DNA of 64,000 nucleotides from Cristatella mucedo (GCA_009760855.2 WPIO01000013.1:25001-89000); one strand, 5' to 3'. Positions 1 through 12,708 are shown, numbered from the stretch's first letter. Notes: generated from the letters alone by a model not told the origin. A program made the numbers and translations.

Positions 1-2
1 AT

Positions 3-140
3 AAAGTGTTTATGCTTGCAGCAAACGAACAGTGGTCCTTTTCAGCTCCAGACAGTATACGCAAACTAGTCTATGAACCCGCTAAACGTGAGCGAGAAGA
101 CTTCTTCCTAACTCTGAAGGGGATGGCGGAGAGACAATAA
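3..140 (+). CDS. Possible terminal exon, cut by left edge, unknown product
   Basis: An open frame runs from the window edge to a TAA at 138-140 and gives 45 residues ending in EREDFFLTLKGMAERQ. The composition is balanced and rich in charged and aromatic residues, unlike the simple-repeat ORFs elsewhere in the window. A candidate 3' splice site (TTGCAG, ending at 21) would make it a terminal exon starting at 22. The stop codon overlaps an AATAAA. I do not recognise the family. It could be the C-terminus of a cellular gene lying to the left or of a transposon protein. Confidence is low because of the short length. Confidence 0.3.
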   Translation, partial: KVFMLAANEQWSFSAPDSIRKLVYEPAKREREDFFLTLKGMAERQ

Positions 141-550
141 ATCAACCTGCATAAAATTGACCGGACCTACGCGTATGCATACAAGTTTTCAAAAGCTTCA
201 AGCTTAAACTAGGATTGGGGCTGCGATCTTCAAAGTATTTATGAGATGCTATTAAATCTAGTCAGCAGCTGATGGTGTGAATGAGGAGCTGGCGGTTTAG
301 GAGATGGATGGCGACTGCGTTCTGCTGCTATTAGGAGGCAGGGGGCAAAGGGACGAGGAGGGAGCCTATCATCCAGCAAGTTCCCGCCGATCGTTCTTCA
401 CGGGCGGGCGTTAAGATCCCGTATACCTGCAACACACAGTTTAAATGTGCATAGGCTCCGTACGAACGAGCCGTAAGCATAAGCCGCAACTAATTCGTTA
501 GCCAGCTCGGACCGATGTGGAGAGAGCCCGACGCTAGTTGTGCATGTAAA
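141..550. other. No recognisable feature
   Basis: Mixed-composition DNA with no coding signal or repeat that I recognise. Confidence 0.4.
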
Positions 551-640
551 TTGTAGCAAATGTAAAGCACATAGGAAGAGATTGAGTTCTCTGAGGGCGC
601 TTAATCAAATGCATTATTATTATTATTATTAAATGCCAGT
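551..640 (+). mobile_element. L2-type LINE 3' tail fragment
   Basis: Carries the diagnostic 3' tail of the window's L2 family: GCAAATGTAAAG, then AGAGATTGAGTTCTCTGAGGGCGC, then (ATT)n. Only the extreme 3' end is present, as expected from 5' truncation during target-primed reverse transcription. Confidence 0.75.
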
Positions 641-2720
641 GACAAAATGCACTCTCGTGGCTAAAATTAAAAATTGAGTTCAATATTATTTTGAAATTAA
701 TATTGTTTTCCATATAATGATATAAAAACTCCAAGATTGCCAGTTAGTAGGGTGGGCTCGCTAAGCTGCTCAGCTGGTACTCATACTTACGATGCCTACG
801 GCTCCCGCCTTCCAAAGCAAAGTTGACGTTTTGGACGGTTCTTCGCTAGTGTTGGCCGGTAAATTAAATGCATTGGTGCAAAGTATCCTACCCATGTGTC
901 CAACTTTCCGAAGTGGCTCAATAAAAGTAAGGAATATCTCATAACTGTACAACGAAGCTGCAGAAGTCCACGGAATAACACTAAAGAAGCGGTTCTCAAT
1001 CTGTGGGTCGTGGCCCCTTTGGGGGTCGAACGACTCTATCGCAGGGGTCGCCTAAGACCATCGGAAAACACGCATTTCCACATTTCGCACACGGTAACTT
1101 TATGGTTGGGGGTCACCACAGCACGATGAACTGTATTAAAGGATCGCGGCATTAAGATGGTTGAGAGCTACGGCGCTAAAGCGTTAGCGTGCAAATGTCT
1201 GAAGATCTTCAATGGGTCGCTAGTTCAACGATTGGGCTATGAGCGTAGCATAATGATAAGGCTACTCAATCGGGTCGACGGCCGATGGTGCCGGGGGCGA
1301 GGAGAAGGATGAGGAGGAGGAGCAGCAGCAGGAGGAGGAGGAGGAGGAGGAGGAGGAGAGCGTTGCACTGCTCCTCCGCCTCTGCGTCCGTCATGTTTGG
1401 TAGACGCAAAGCGAAATTAAAGAAATCGAAAGAAAGATAGAAAGCGGCACCGGAAACCGCCTTCCGCCATTCACGGTCCGTCCGGTTGTCCGCGAAAACG
1501 AGAACGGGCATTGGGAGGGGCGGGGTCTCGAGCCAGCAGCGTTGGAGTGGTCAGCAGCTGCACCCGCCGCGTTGCACCGCGGTTGCCTAGCTGCCGCTAC
1601 GATGACCGGTCGGCGGCGGATTTAGGCTAGCCGCTAATTGAACTAGGCTATTTCGAGCCGCCTTTTTTCTGCGAAGGCGCCGACTAGCGAGAGCAGAATT
1701 GGAGCGTCTCGGAAGCTTACGACGAATGGCTCGCCAACCAGCAGCGGCTAATTGGGGCGGAGTTCCAGTCCGCTTTAACGGAGCTCGCTGCGCCATTGAA
1801 GCGCGACGCCTACTCTCGCAGGGTGGCGCTTTTAGCAGCACGCTGGGCTACGTGCGAGCGAATGGCTGTAGTTACCTGCACGCTCCAACTGTTGTTTTAG
1901 CAGCTGCAAGTTCACCATTCTCAGCTTCCAAAATACGATCCGTTGTAAATTGATTACTAATCCAGCTTTTAAGTGTGGCTGCTCTCGTACATTCTGTGAC
2001 CTCCACTTTCACGATGGATGCGCGCACTCGGGAAAATATTCACGATCGCTGGGAGAAAGCTCAGGTGGTAGGTCTCACGCCGTTCCGTAAGAACCTTCTA
2101 TATTTCAAGGCAAGACCTCTCCGTGCGTCATACTTCAAAGGCAGAAGCCAATAATCATCTCGTTTTAAAAAACTAAAGTACTCGCGTGCATCCGGAAGAG
2201 AATACCTAACTCATTAGTTTCAGGATATTATTACAGAACTTTCAAGAAAAGGCGAAAATTTTGCGGTCAAAATTAATTAAAACTTGTTTAACACGTTCCA
2301 GATACTTGAAAAACTTATTTTAAATGTTCCTTACAAATTGATTAAGAATATTTAAAGATTCAATGCCCAACTCTAAGTTTAATTTGAACTATGAGAGTGA
2401 CTGACGTCGCTACATTTGAAAATTAGGGTGCTATCTGCCTAGTACTTATGCCACGGCTCTCATAGTAACTTCACACGAATCACAGTAGGTCCGTGAATAT
2501 CTCTAAAGGTACAAAGGTAAGCGTAGCGTCTGCGACTTGAGTTTATGGATCCGTGAACTCAGGGGCGTCCATTCAAACTTATATAGGCTGTAAGCGTGCA
2601 CCCACGAAAATCCCATGCCCAAAATATTTAATTTGAAAATGAAGTACAGCACAGGCTGACTGCCCAGGTTTCGAACCGATGCAACATACAACTGACCAAT
2701 TTCGTGGGCTGGCTCACGGC
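641..2720. other. Unassigned DNA with a GAG/CAG repeat
   Basis: No supported gene. A (GAG)n/(CAG)n tract lies at 1300-1360. On the - strand it makes an ORF with a poly-Leu run, which I treat as an artefact. 1500-1900 is moderately GC-rich with no clear coding signal. Confidence 0.4.
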
Positions 2721-2724
2721 GATA

Positions 2725-2832
2725 GTCGTGTGAAACGCGAGCTGACACTGTGCATGCTGCCGCTAACCACACTTGCATGCTGACCCAGCGTATTTCACCC
2801 CCTAACCATGTTATTCTTGTTGTTTATCAACC
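2725..2832 (+). mobile_element. L2 fragment (distal ORF/3' UTR part)
   Basis: Matches the segment GCTGACACTGTGCATGCTGCC...CTAACCAC...CATGCTGACCC seen in the better L2 copy at 63670-63740, same orientation. No tail remains. Confidence 0.65.
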
Positions 2833-2969
2833 TGTCTCGTAGTCGCCGTAGGGCGGATCTTCAAAGGACATGGGGGCTTCAAATAAATTATAATGTCTGA
2901 CAACGGTACTTGGCACTATGCGGCCAAACCGTTGACTTATAATAATAACTATAAGAATAATAGATTATA

Positions 2970-3770
2970 TATTAAAAGCACCGGTATAGCGTCATCAGAG
3001 AACTGAATCAATTTGAGGTACATTACATATGTTGTATAAAAAGCATTCCCAAATGAGTGCTGGTAACATCCGCAAGCAGCAGGCACAGTGTAAGCATGCA
3101 TAGGTACACGAAGGACGAATCGCAAAGACCCAAGGAATGCTGTAAAAAACAGGTGTGTTTTATACTTTATTATAAATGTCGTCGTGTCAGGGGACGTTGT
3201 AAAGTGCATCGGAGGTGAGTTTGAAGCTTTGGTAGCATACGAACTAAAGGCACGGTCCTGGCAGGGGGGTGGGGGCCCCGGGAGGGGGGAGTAGCTAGAG
3301 CCACAGAATGAAGGGACCTACATGTAAGTAACAGAACCTTGAAGCTGAAACGTAGCTTGATTGGGAGCCAGTGCAGGTTGGCGAGAAGTGGTGTGATTTA
3401 ACATCTGCGACGGTCACGACAGACAAACCTATCTGCATAGTCAACTGCTCTCCTGACTCTGCTATGCTTTTCACTTTCTCTTTGTTCTGCAAGACGAAGT
3501 CTGTTGGCTACCGAATGCGTATCGAAAGTCGCTTAGGCTGTGAATGCACTATACAAAAATCTCCTGCGTAACACCCACATGGTCTTTGTGGATTTGTCAA
3601 GTTACAGACGGAGATACTTGACATAACACTGCACGTGCCGGTAGACCAGCAAGCATTGAGTGACAGAAGTCGAGACGGGATGTCACAAATGCATGGAACA
3701 GTTTAGATGCAGTATCGCTGTCTAAGCAAGCCCGAAATTTTAGCAATGCCAAGCAGCTGATAGAAGGCTT
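2970..3770 (-). mobile_element. L2 fragment interrupted by another LINE
   Basis: Antisense L2 sequence is present in two parts, 2970-3440 and 3625-3770. They match adjacent stretches of the L2 copy at 62318-63878: the C-terminal RT ORF and the region around the conserved 'LVQNSAARLVC' block. Between them lies a copy of LINE-R (3440-3618), so this L2 is the older element. Part of the target seems to have been lost at the right junction. Confidence 0.75.
3440..3618 (+). mobile_element. LINE-R 3' fragment inserted in L2
   Basis: Closely similar to 12515-12690: CTCTCCTGACTCTGCTATGC, then GTCTGTTGGCTACCGAATGCG, then TCTCCTGCGTAACACCCACA, then an ATAC(TTGACA)-like tail. The reading frame matches the end of the putative RT ORF in the 12.4-kb copy. 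It splits an antisense L2. Confidence 0.7.
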
Positions 3771-4499
3771 CGCGACTTTAGCCCGGAAGTCTCAACCTGT
3801 TTGGAATTTCAACTGGACGCGCGCACGAAGTTGTATTGCGTACGATGCAAATGCAAGCAGCCTTACCGAGTCTTTTCGGAATGCTCGCGTCGTCGAAAAA
3901 TTACGTCGAGCCACTTCGTGCGTTTCTCGCCCAAAGCTCCAGTTCTCGTACGACCGCGGTGCGCGGCTTTTGTAAAGCCGGTCAGTCGCAGCGGCAGTCT
4001 CTGCGCCATCGCCACGAGACCGCAAGCACGGCGCTAGGTAGCTGGCCGACGGTGACGGGCGACAAGCGACGGCTGGCGCCCTGGCGCCGAGCCTCGGAGC
4101 GCGCGGCTGGCGGCTCGCGACAGGCGCAGCGCCAAATGCGCTCGGCGTCAGTAGCGGAGCGAGGCGACACTAGAGAGCGACAGTTGAAAGCCGAAAGCTG
4201 GCAAGTCCGCATACATCATCCATAGCGAGGAGGTGTCTGTTGGACGGCGACGGAGGAGGGGAGACGGGCGTCCGAGCATGCGGACGCGTTGCGTACGGCG
4301 CAGCTCTCGCACGGCGCCCGGAGCGCCGCCGCCGCCGCCGTCGCCGCCGCCGCAATCGAGGCACCACTGCGGACATTGGGCCCGCAATGCATCGAGTGCA
4401 GCTGACGCCTGGCGCAGCACCTGGAGCTACACTCGCTGCCTTTCATGCGACTTCGAGTTGTATACCGCCTAACCGCGGATTACGAGTAGGGCTGTAGAC
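3771..4499. other. GC-rich unassigned region
   Basis: CpG-rich DNA with a (GCC)n stretch at 4318-4350. Overlapping ORFs on both strands are compositional. No splice-bounded coding exon could be supported. Confidence 0.4.
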
Positions 4500-4550
4500 A
4501 TTAAAGCGCCTAGGAAGAGATTGAGAGTTCTGCGAGGGCGCTTTATCAAG

Positions 4551-4585
<35 letters not shown>

Positions 4586-4590
4586 TATTA
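4500..4590 (+). mobile_element. L2-type LINE 3' tail fragment
   Basis: TTAAAGCGCCTAGGAAGAGA, then a GAGGGCGCTTTATCAAG motif and (ATT)n, as in the full L2 tail at 63800-63878. Confidence 0.75.
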
Positions 4591-5086
4591 CCGAATAGTC
4601 AATTTTCCTCATTCGGTCGAAAACGAATATAACTGACGGGCTTTTCGGCCGAACGCGTGAACAGTGTACAGAACGGGTGTACAGAGTAGCTAGCTCGTCG
4701 GTACAGAATGGCTAACTCCACGACGACCCATCTCTCGTAAGCTTCTCTTACTCGCCTCCTCTCTGCAAGAGTAACAATAGTAATACGCACTCGATAAAGT
4801 GCCCTCGGCTGCGCGGGGCGGTTGTCGTCAATGCGAGAGCGCGCGCGGACTCTTTCCGTAAGTTCGATCGTCCGCGCCGTTTTTCCGGACGATGCGGACG
4901 GCGCGTCTCGGACGGCGCGCTAGCTCGCCGCTTCCATCGGCAGCTTGCCCGACGGCGGTCGTCAGCCGCAGTTGGGCGCTCCGGCTGCTGCTGGCTGCTG
5001 CTATCCGGTACAGCGCTTCCGGTTCGGCGACGCCGCGCGGTCGCCGATCGAACGCGCGGAGCGGATCCTCGCGGATCCACCGCGCC

Positions 5087-5116
5087 CCCCAGTACCCCTG
5101 CCTGGGGGTACTGGGG
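5087..5116. repeat. 12-bp inverted repeat beside G/C runs
   Basis: Arms CCCCAGTACCCC and GGGGTACTGGGG flank a 6-nt loop. They are followed by CCCTG repeats and by facing G10/C10 runs at 5178-5205. Confidence 0.7.
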
Positions 5117-5730
5117 CCCCCTCCGTACCCCTGCCCTGCCCTGCCCTGCCCTGCCCTGATGCGGTACGGGCTGTGCCGGGGGGGGGGTACCCCTCCCCCC
5201 CCCCGCACCCATGCGTGCCCGAGGAGCGAAGGAGCAGCAGCCGGAGCAGCTGACGTCGGACAGCGGCCGGCAGCCGGCGAGCTCGCGCGCGCTCGCTGCC
5301 GCGGCGGCGGCGGCAGCGGTTATTTATTTTTCCTGCCCCTCCGCCGTCTCTCTGGCGGCCGCCTGATTGAGCGGCGGCCCGAGCGAAAGACGCCGGAGGA
5401 GCCGCCGCCGCCGCCGCCGCTGCCGGCATCGCTGCTGCGCTGCCGCCGCTGCGCGCCGACCTGCCGGTAATGGGCATCTGCCAAACGCGCCGCGCTCGGC
5501 AGCCGCCCGCCGCCGCCGCCGCCGCCGCTCGCCTAAGCGCCTGGGAAGCAGACGTCGGTCGGTGGTGGGTGCGAGCAGGTGGCCCTCCCTCGTCGCAAGC
5601 GGTCGCTAGCGGGCGAACGAGAGGCGGGCGAGGGCGAGCGGGCGGCGGCTCCGCCACCGAGGCGACGCCGCGGGCCGGCTGCCGAGCAGGCTTTTCCAGC
5701 GTTTCGCCGGCAATTCGCCGGCGTTTGGGC

Positions 5731-5776
<46 letters not shown>
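5731..5776 (+). repeat. (CCG)n microsatellite
   Basis: Near-perfect CCG repeat of about 15 units. It gives poly-Pro, poly-Arg or poly-Gly ORFs depending on frame, none of them credible. Confidence 0.9.
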
Positions 5777-6419
5777 GCTCTAGTCGGGCCAGACTCCATC
5801 CCATCCCGTCCCGCAGCGCCGACAGTCACCCGAAGCGCGTTCTACGCCGAAACAGCGCGGGCGACAGGTACTCAAGCGCAGACGCACGAACTTCCGCATT
5901 TCGGCTTGCAGATGCGAAGCACCGAGGACGGCCCCCGGCATGCAACACCGGCGGCGGCGGCGGCGACCGCTCGGGTGGCTTCTCGCCATCTTCCCGCCTG
6001 GCGCCTCGCTGTCTACGGCGGCTCGCCCGCGCCGCCGCCGTCTCTAAATAAAATATACTCCCGAGCAAACTACCGGCGCTTGCGTACGCGGCGACGGAGT
6101 TTTTCCGCACAGCCGCCGCCGGGCACGTAAGGGCTGCCTAAGCCCCCTAAGCGCCCGCATCTCGGTAGTCCGATTCTCACGGTTGGCCGCGGTGGGGGGA
6201 TGCGTAGTCGAGATCATTCGCCGGACGATAGCGGGTGTAGCCATGACAGTCATGGCCGCCGTCTTGCTGAGCTCCTTAGCCATCGCTGGCGTCTCTCCCC
6301 CTCTCTCTCTTCCAGTCACGGTCTGCTTCTTTGGAGGGCGCCAGCGTTCCCAGCGTTCCCAGCGTTCGCCTCGGGCTGAGCCCAAGCCGCGAATGCTCCT
6401 CGTGTCCGAACGGGTTCAC

Positions 6420-6484
6420 CTGCGAAGGAGGATGAGAGGGGGGAGGATGAGAGGGAGGAGGAGGAGAGGGAGGAGGAGGAGAGG
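6420..6484 (+). repeat. Purine-rich GGAGGAGGAGA minisatellite
   Basis: Imperfect repeats of GAGGATGAGAGGG and GAGGAGGAGGAGAGG, a short purine-only strand region. Confidence 0.75.
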
Positions 6485-6676
6485 GCTGCTCCGACGCGGC
6501 GGCAGCGTAGGATTTCTGCTCTGCACAGCTGGCCCGCACGTGAAGCTCGGCGATCTGATTTCCTGCATACAGCATCGATACCGTTTACCGAGTACGAGGG
6601 CTGGAATGTCCACGCGGAAAACTCGCTGGGCGGGCGTAGACACGCCCGACGGGATGCTTTACAGACTAGATGGTCA

Positions 6677-7424
<748 letters not shown>

Positions 7425-9560
7425 GGTGTGCTCTGTAGCTCAGCCGAGAGTGGAGTGGGAGCAGATGGCGCATGCAGTGCTGGCGGTGGGGCCAGGCAAA
7501 TGGGGCCAGGGGCCGTGAGGCAAATTGACTAGGCTTCGCTGAGGCAACCATCAAACAGCCAGCGAGGCAGCGGTGAGTCATTCGGCGTCACGGCGATGCC
7601 CTGCAGAAGCCCTCTAACTATTCCCGCTTGGGCCAGCTTGGAAGCCCTCACCCCATCCTGCCAGGTGCCCGCTCCCGCATTGCTCCCGCTCCCGCTGCTG
7701 CTGCTTGCAGCAATTGTTGACATTCCCGTACAATTCTGCTGGGAGCTGGCGCATGCTCCAGTTGCTCCTACGCCAGTGCCGCTCCTGCTGCAGCAGCAGC
7801 AGCCGATCTCTGTCCAAAAACTCAAGCACCACCTCGTTTCAAAACCTAAACACTACCTGGCACATTTTCTATATTTGCGGTGGCACGACAGGATGGCAGG
7901 ATGGCAGGTGTATTTTTCAGGCGCTGGATGCAGGTGCTGGTGGCAGGACAGTTCTGTACAAGTCTTCACACTAAAACAGGTAAATACAGAAGGAAGAGGC
8001 ATCCAGCACATGCTGCGTGTACAGACGTGGGCATCGTGCGCACGCTGCTGCGTGTACAGAAGTGGCGCTCAGTGGATTCATACTAAAAACAGATGTAGGC
8101 CCAGGAAAGGAGTCTAGCGGCCCACAGGTCCCGTGGCTAGCGGCCCGCGGGTCACTGGGTGCTGACCGTCGAAAGTCTCACTAGATGCGCTCCTATGCTC
8201 ATGAATCGTACCCTAACTCTGGGTATATGTATATGTAAGCCTTTCAGAGCCAATATCTACGACCGATTTTCACTGAGGCCCTCATCACTTTGAACTTGGA
8301 CACTACTTCAGAGAAACAAGTGAGCATGTACGGAGCCGGTACTGAAGTATGCCGGTGGTTGCCCAATCGTTCCAGTGCAGATCGTCGCTAGGCGGAATTG
8401 TCTATCAGCCTTTTGCCCAGACCTTCCCCTTGGACAGACGTGTATTCTTGTCTGTGTCTTGACGTTGCTAGGATGTAATTTTGGTCCTAGCACAGGGGTG
8501 AAGCGCTCGCGCTTGACAGCCTAGGCGGTTTGGGTTCGAGTCTGTCTTGAAGTACGCAATCATTCAATGCTACTGCAAGCAGGGAGATAACCACTAAGAT
8601 TATTCTACCGCTACCGAAACGAGATTGCTGAATGAGCCGAACTCGACTTTTACTGCATCCCCGGGGAGCCGCCGGCATCACCCTTCGGCCTCCTACCGGC
8701 GGTGGCCGCCGCCGCCGCCGCCGCCGCCACCGCTGGCTTTGACTTTGGGCTCACTCATTGGCTACTCATAATCGCCGGCATGCCTACGGTTTAATGTGCT
8801 CAACTCTGACTGCGGAGAGCAAAGAAAGGACTGCTGGATAACTCACCACACCCACCCTAAAAAGCAGGCAATTGCAGGCATTGCCAGTGCACTTCCTGGG
8901 CGGGTTTCTTCCACCAGTAAGACCCTTAATGGACGAAGCTTGGAAACAAATTGACGTTACGTATAGTTTGACTTTCAAGCTATATAAACACGAAGTTTCA
9001 TTTCGCTCTCCTTTAATCTGCTTCAAATGTATTAGGCGTGTGAGGTTCGCAGCCAGCCCTGGCAGACCGTGCTGTGCCCGCTCTGTTAGCAGTAGCGCTC
9101 ACGAAGCCACAGCACACTCAGCTATGTACTATGTACATCAAGCTTGGCCGCTTTCAATGGTGCCTAGTCCAGAAGCGTGTGTCGCCGATATGCCAGAAAA
9201 GAAGTGTCGCCGATATGCCAGCTGCTTCCAGGCCCTCTCGACCGCCTGTTAGACGGCAGGCCATCAAAGAAGGGCGGAAGGTGGTGGCATAAAAGTATTC
9301 CTGGAATTGCGAGGCCTTGCCGACGTCGGTCGAGCTCCGCATTTTTTATATGCTGCCGCCAGATTACATTAAATTAGCACCTGCGCTTTGACGACATCTG
9401 CCAAGGGCATGCTGTGAAACGTGTTGACTTCTCATACGAAAGAGCAAAATGTCGCTGTGTAATCATAAGTGGTGCGTGGGATCTTCCATTTTGCTTTTTG
9501 GTCTGCACGGAGGTATACGCGTGCATAGACTACAGGAAAAGCTGCGAGATCAGTCAATCA
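7425..9560. other. Unassigned DNA
   Basis: No gene supported. A (GCC)n stretch lies at 8707-8730. Short direct repeats occur (GTGTCGCCGATATGCCAG, twice at 9178-9220). ORFs rich in Cys/Ser at 7530-7830 follow CAG/CTG-rich sequence and have no recognisable domain. Confidence 0.35.
8488..8560 (+). mobile_element. Possible tRNA-derived SINE head
   Basis: A tRNA-like box A region (CAGGGGTGAAGCGCTCGC) is followed 25-30 bases later by a box-B-like GGGTTCGAGTC. It lacks the SINE-A tail, so it may be a truncated copy or a different SINE. Confidence 0.35.
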
Positions 9561-9572
9561 GTCTCTTTCTCG

Positions 9573-9619
<47 letters not shown>
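9561..9619 (+). repeat. (CT)n microsatellite
   Basis: Polypyrimidine tract, mainly perfect CT after 9578. Confidence 0.9.
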
Positions 9620-9621
<2 letters not shown>

Positions 9622-10938
9622 GCGCCTCGCGGGCGCGATCATGCCGTCGTCTATGGGCTCCCTGCAGACGCCTCTATTCACCACGCTCCAATGGCCATAG
9701 TTGCCAGGTTTCAAAGATTCTTAATCGGGTGGCGTCGGCAAACAATGACTGATCGGGGCGTGCATGCCCAGTCAATGAATAGTCAGTCTGCCAGAGCGCC
9801 GCCCGTGTCTATTGGTAGCGAGAAGACGATTCAGCCGATGAAGACCTGCTGCTGGCAGGGAGCGCTCCTCTCTCGCTCTTTGTCTCCTCGCTCTTCGCCT
9901 CGTTCATTCTTTCTCGCGGGGGACCTCCTCGCTGCCTCGCGGTTCGCTCCTTCTTGCTAAGGCTTCGCTCCTCGCCCTGTGCATTTCGGCGGTCTCGGCT
10001 AGTCGAGGCAGAGCGCGGTCAGCTTCGTAGCAGTCGGGTCACACACATCCGCTCCACATTTCTTGGTAAGTTGGCTTCACCCCGCACTCGGCTCGGTCAA
10101 GGTCAAGGTCTCTCTTCAAGGCCAGCAGAAGGCAACAGCTTCTCCAGATTTGACCGAACTTTGCCGCGCTTCTGGCCATTTGTAGCATGGCAGCAGCGGC
10201 GTAGAGAAGTGGCAGTCTGTGTTTGCAGCAGCAGTAGCAGCAGCGCTGTCTGCCTTCCGAATCCACCTTAACAGTCTTTCGGCTGCTTACCTCTCCTATA
10301 GAGCACCTACTACATCCGGCCGTACTGTGTGACCTCGTTGGATATCGAGCGTTTGACCGCACGACATCTTAACAAGAACGAGTGCTTTGCAGTTGCTCAG
10401 AGGAGAACGCATTGACGAGGTATCTTTCGTGTTGATTCACAGCTTGGTGTGGCTGTGCCGATAGCCAAAACGATAGCAGAGGGAAGTGGAATGATAAGAA
10501 ACAAGCGTTTGTATAGAATTATCTTGTGTGGGCGTGGATTAGAGCTGGCTCGGTGTGGCGATAGAGGAGATAGAGTGCCCGAATCTCGCCTGTCAGTGGA
10601 CAGAAAAGTGTGATCCCGGGAATGCCCTTTAAATAAAGCAGAATCTATTCCACAGTGTCTATTATTAGCCCGACGTTAGAACGCTCTTGCTTGCTATATT
10701 ATGCATTTCGATATTTGTTTTTATAAATAATTATTGATTAGTAGGCAGAATTATTAATAATAATAATATAAAATATAGAATAATTATTGATTAGTATGGT
10801 TATTCCCATGTCGGATCTCGCCACGCGCAGGAAGAATGGAGTCGCTGCGGTGTACGGATCTAGGCACGCACCGTGTCTGGCACAGGGGGCATTCCGTGAA
10901 CATTCCGCGTGAAGAATGAGGCAGACAGCAGTGCAAAA
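9620..10938. other. Unassigned DNA
   Basis: GC-rich on the left, AT-rich after 10660. No coding exon or transposon recognised. CAG/CTG-rich stretch at 10190-10250. Confidence 0.35.
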
Positions 10939-11288
<350 letters not shown>

Positions 11289-11321
11289 TGGGCGTTGGCC
11301 GAAACAAGAGATGGCCGCATC

Positions 11322-12386
11322 AGCGCCACAGATAAGTCTGATTACTTTCAGCTACATAGCCTAGCTAAACTTCCGGCTTGCTTAGAGAGGGATGCTACAT
11401 CTAAATTGGTCTATGCATTTTTGTCATCCCGAAACGACTCCTGCAGCTCACTGCTTGCTGGTCTACCGGCCTGTGTAATCAGGCGCTTACAGTTGGTGCA
11501 AAACTCTGCAGTTAGGCTTGTCTGTCGTTAGTGTCGCAGTTGCCACATCGCACCACTTCTCGCCGACCTACTCTGGTTCCAGTCAAGCAGCGCATTCATA
11601 TTAATAATAATAATAATAACGCACTTGATAAAGCGCCCTCAGAGAACTTAATCTCTTTCTAGGCGCTTTACATTTGCTGCAAAGGGAAATGCAATTGAAT
11701 GGTGAGTTATATCATGCTTGATAAACAAACAACATGAATAACATGGTTAGGGGTGACATGCACAGGGTCAGCATGCAAATGTGGTTAGTGGCAGCATGCA
11801 CAGTGTCAGCATGCATAAGCACATCAAGGACGAATCACAGGGACCCACTAAATGCTGTCCTAAATAGATGTGTTTTTAAATTCTTTTTAAATGTGGTCAA
11901 GTAAGGGGATGTTCTGACACAAGTCGGGAGGGAGTTCCAGGCTTTGGGAGCATACGAACTAAATGCACGGTCTCCAAAGAATTTGAGGTTTATACGAGGT
12001 ATTGGTAGACATTGAATTCAAAGTTCCTTCACTCAGTTATAGGTCCCTTCATTATTTAGCTCCAGCCTACCGATCACATCTACTCACCGTCAGGCTAAGC
12101 ATCGTACCGCCCGCCTTTTTAAATCAAATCGTTTACCTATACCGCCTACGAACCTCAAATCCTTTGGAGACCGTGCTTTTAGTTCGCACGCTCGCAAACA
12201 TTGGAACTCACTTCCGACTGGCAATACCACATCCCCTTACTAGATGACATTTAAAAAGAAGCTTAAAACGCATCTATTTATCCCAACATTTAGTGGATCC
12301 ATGTGATGCTGTGCTTGCTGTCATCAAGCATCCTACCACTAACTTTTTGATCACGTTTCATTTGTATCAATGGGAGATTGCCTAGA
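11322..12386 (+). mobile_element. L2 copy split by a second, inverted L2
   Basis: L2 ORF sequence at 11322-11598 encodes the 'FQLHSLAKLPACLERD...LVYAFLSSRND' stretch and 'RRLQLVQNSAVRLVCR'. It resumes at about 12010 with 'LSYRSLHYLAPAYRSHLL' and continues into the 3' UTR. The two halves are contiguous in the reference copy at 62318-63878. Many stops and frame breaks make it an old pseudogene. Its tail is broken again by LINE-R at 12397-12697. Confidence 0.8.
11600..12009 (-). mobile_element. Inserted antisense L2 3' end
   Basis: Starts with (AAT)n and the reverse complement of the L2 tail (CACTTGATAAAGCGCCCTCAGAG). It then runs back through the 3' UTR into the end of the ORF and stops at about 12009. 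The host L2 target near 'GCGCATTGAATTCAAAG' gives a short duplicated CATT(C/G)A at both sides, which supports target-primed insertion. Confidence 0.8.
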
Positions 12387-12396
12387 AAGAGGTAGG

Positions 12397-12697
12397 CTGT
12401 GGAACTCGCTTCCACAATTCTTACGCAACGACATCTACTCTCCAACTGCCGACTGTGGCACATCTTTTTCAGCGGTCCTGAGCTGCTACTTCTATGCTAC
12501 TCACTACCTCAACTGCTCTCCTGACTCTGCTATGCTTCCCACTTTCTCTTTGTTGCGTGAGACGAAGTCTGTTGGCTACCGAATGCGTACCGAAAGCCGC
12601 TTAGGCTGTGAGTGCGCTATACAAAACTCTCCTGCGTAACACCCACATGGTCTTTATGACTTTGTGGAGTTACTGACGGAGATACATTACATTATAT
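12397..12697 (+). mobile_element. LINE-R 3' end with 11-bp target-site duplication
   Basis: A second LINE family, called LINE-R here. It begins in frame with a peptide containing LWNSLPQFLRND, the typical C-terminal block of CR1/L2-like RT ORFs. The frame ends in ECAIQNSPA and a stop at 12637-12639. The 3' UTR ends in GATACATTACATTATAT. The copy is flanked by a perfect 11-bp direct repeat, AAAGAGGTAGG, at 12386-12396 and 12698-12708. This defines its exact limits and shows that it inserted into an L2 tail. Confidence 0.85.
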
Positions 12698-12708
12698 AAA
12701 GAGGTAGG

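Larger units (their letters stand above)
4600..6180. other. Strongly CpG-rich block (CpG-island-like)
   Basis: About 1.5 kb of very GC- and CpG-rich DNA. It holds a 12-bp stem at 5087-5116, five CCCTG units at about 5130-5158, a G10 run (5178-5187) almost next to a C10 run, and (CCG)n at 5731-5776. This could be a promoter and first-exon region of a gene extending outside the window. I could not choose an exon: every ORF here is Ala/Pro/Arg/Gly-rich and overlaps others on both strands. Confidence 0.45.

Noticed and set aside
4748-6130. Several 100-267-codon GC-rich ORFs on both strands
   Set aside because: Overlapping frames with Ala/Pro/Arg/Gly bias, as expected for CpG-rich DNA. None has a recognisable domain or a better claim than its neighbours.
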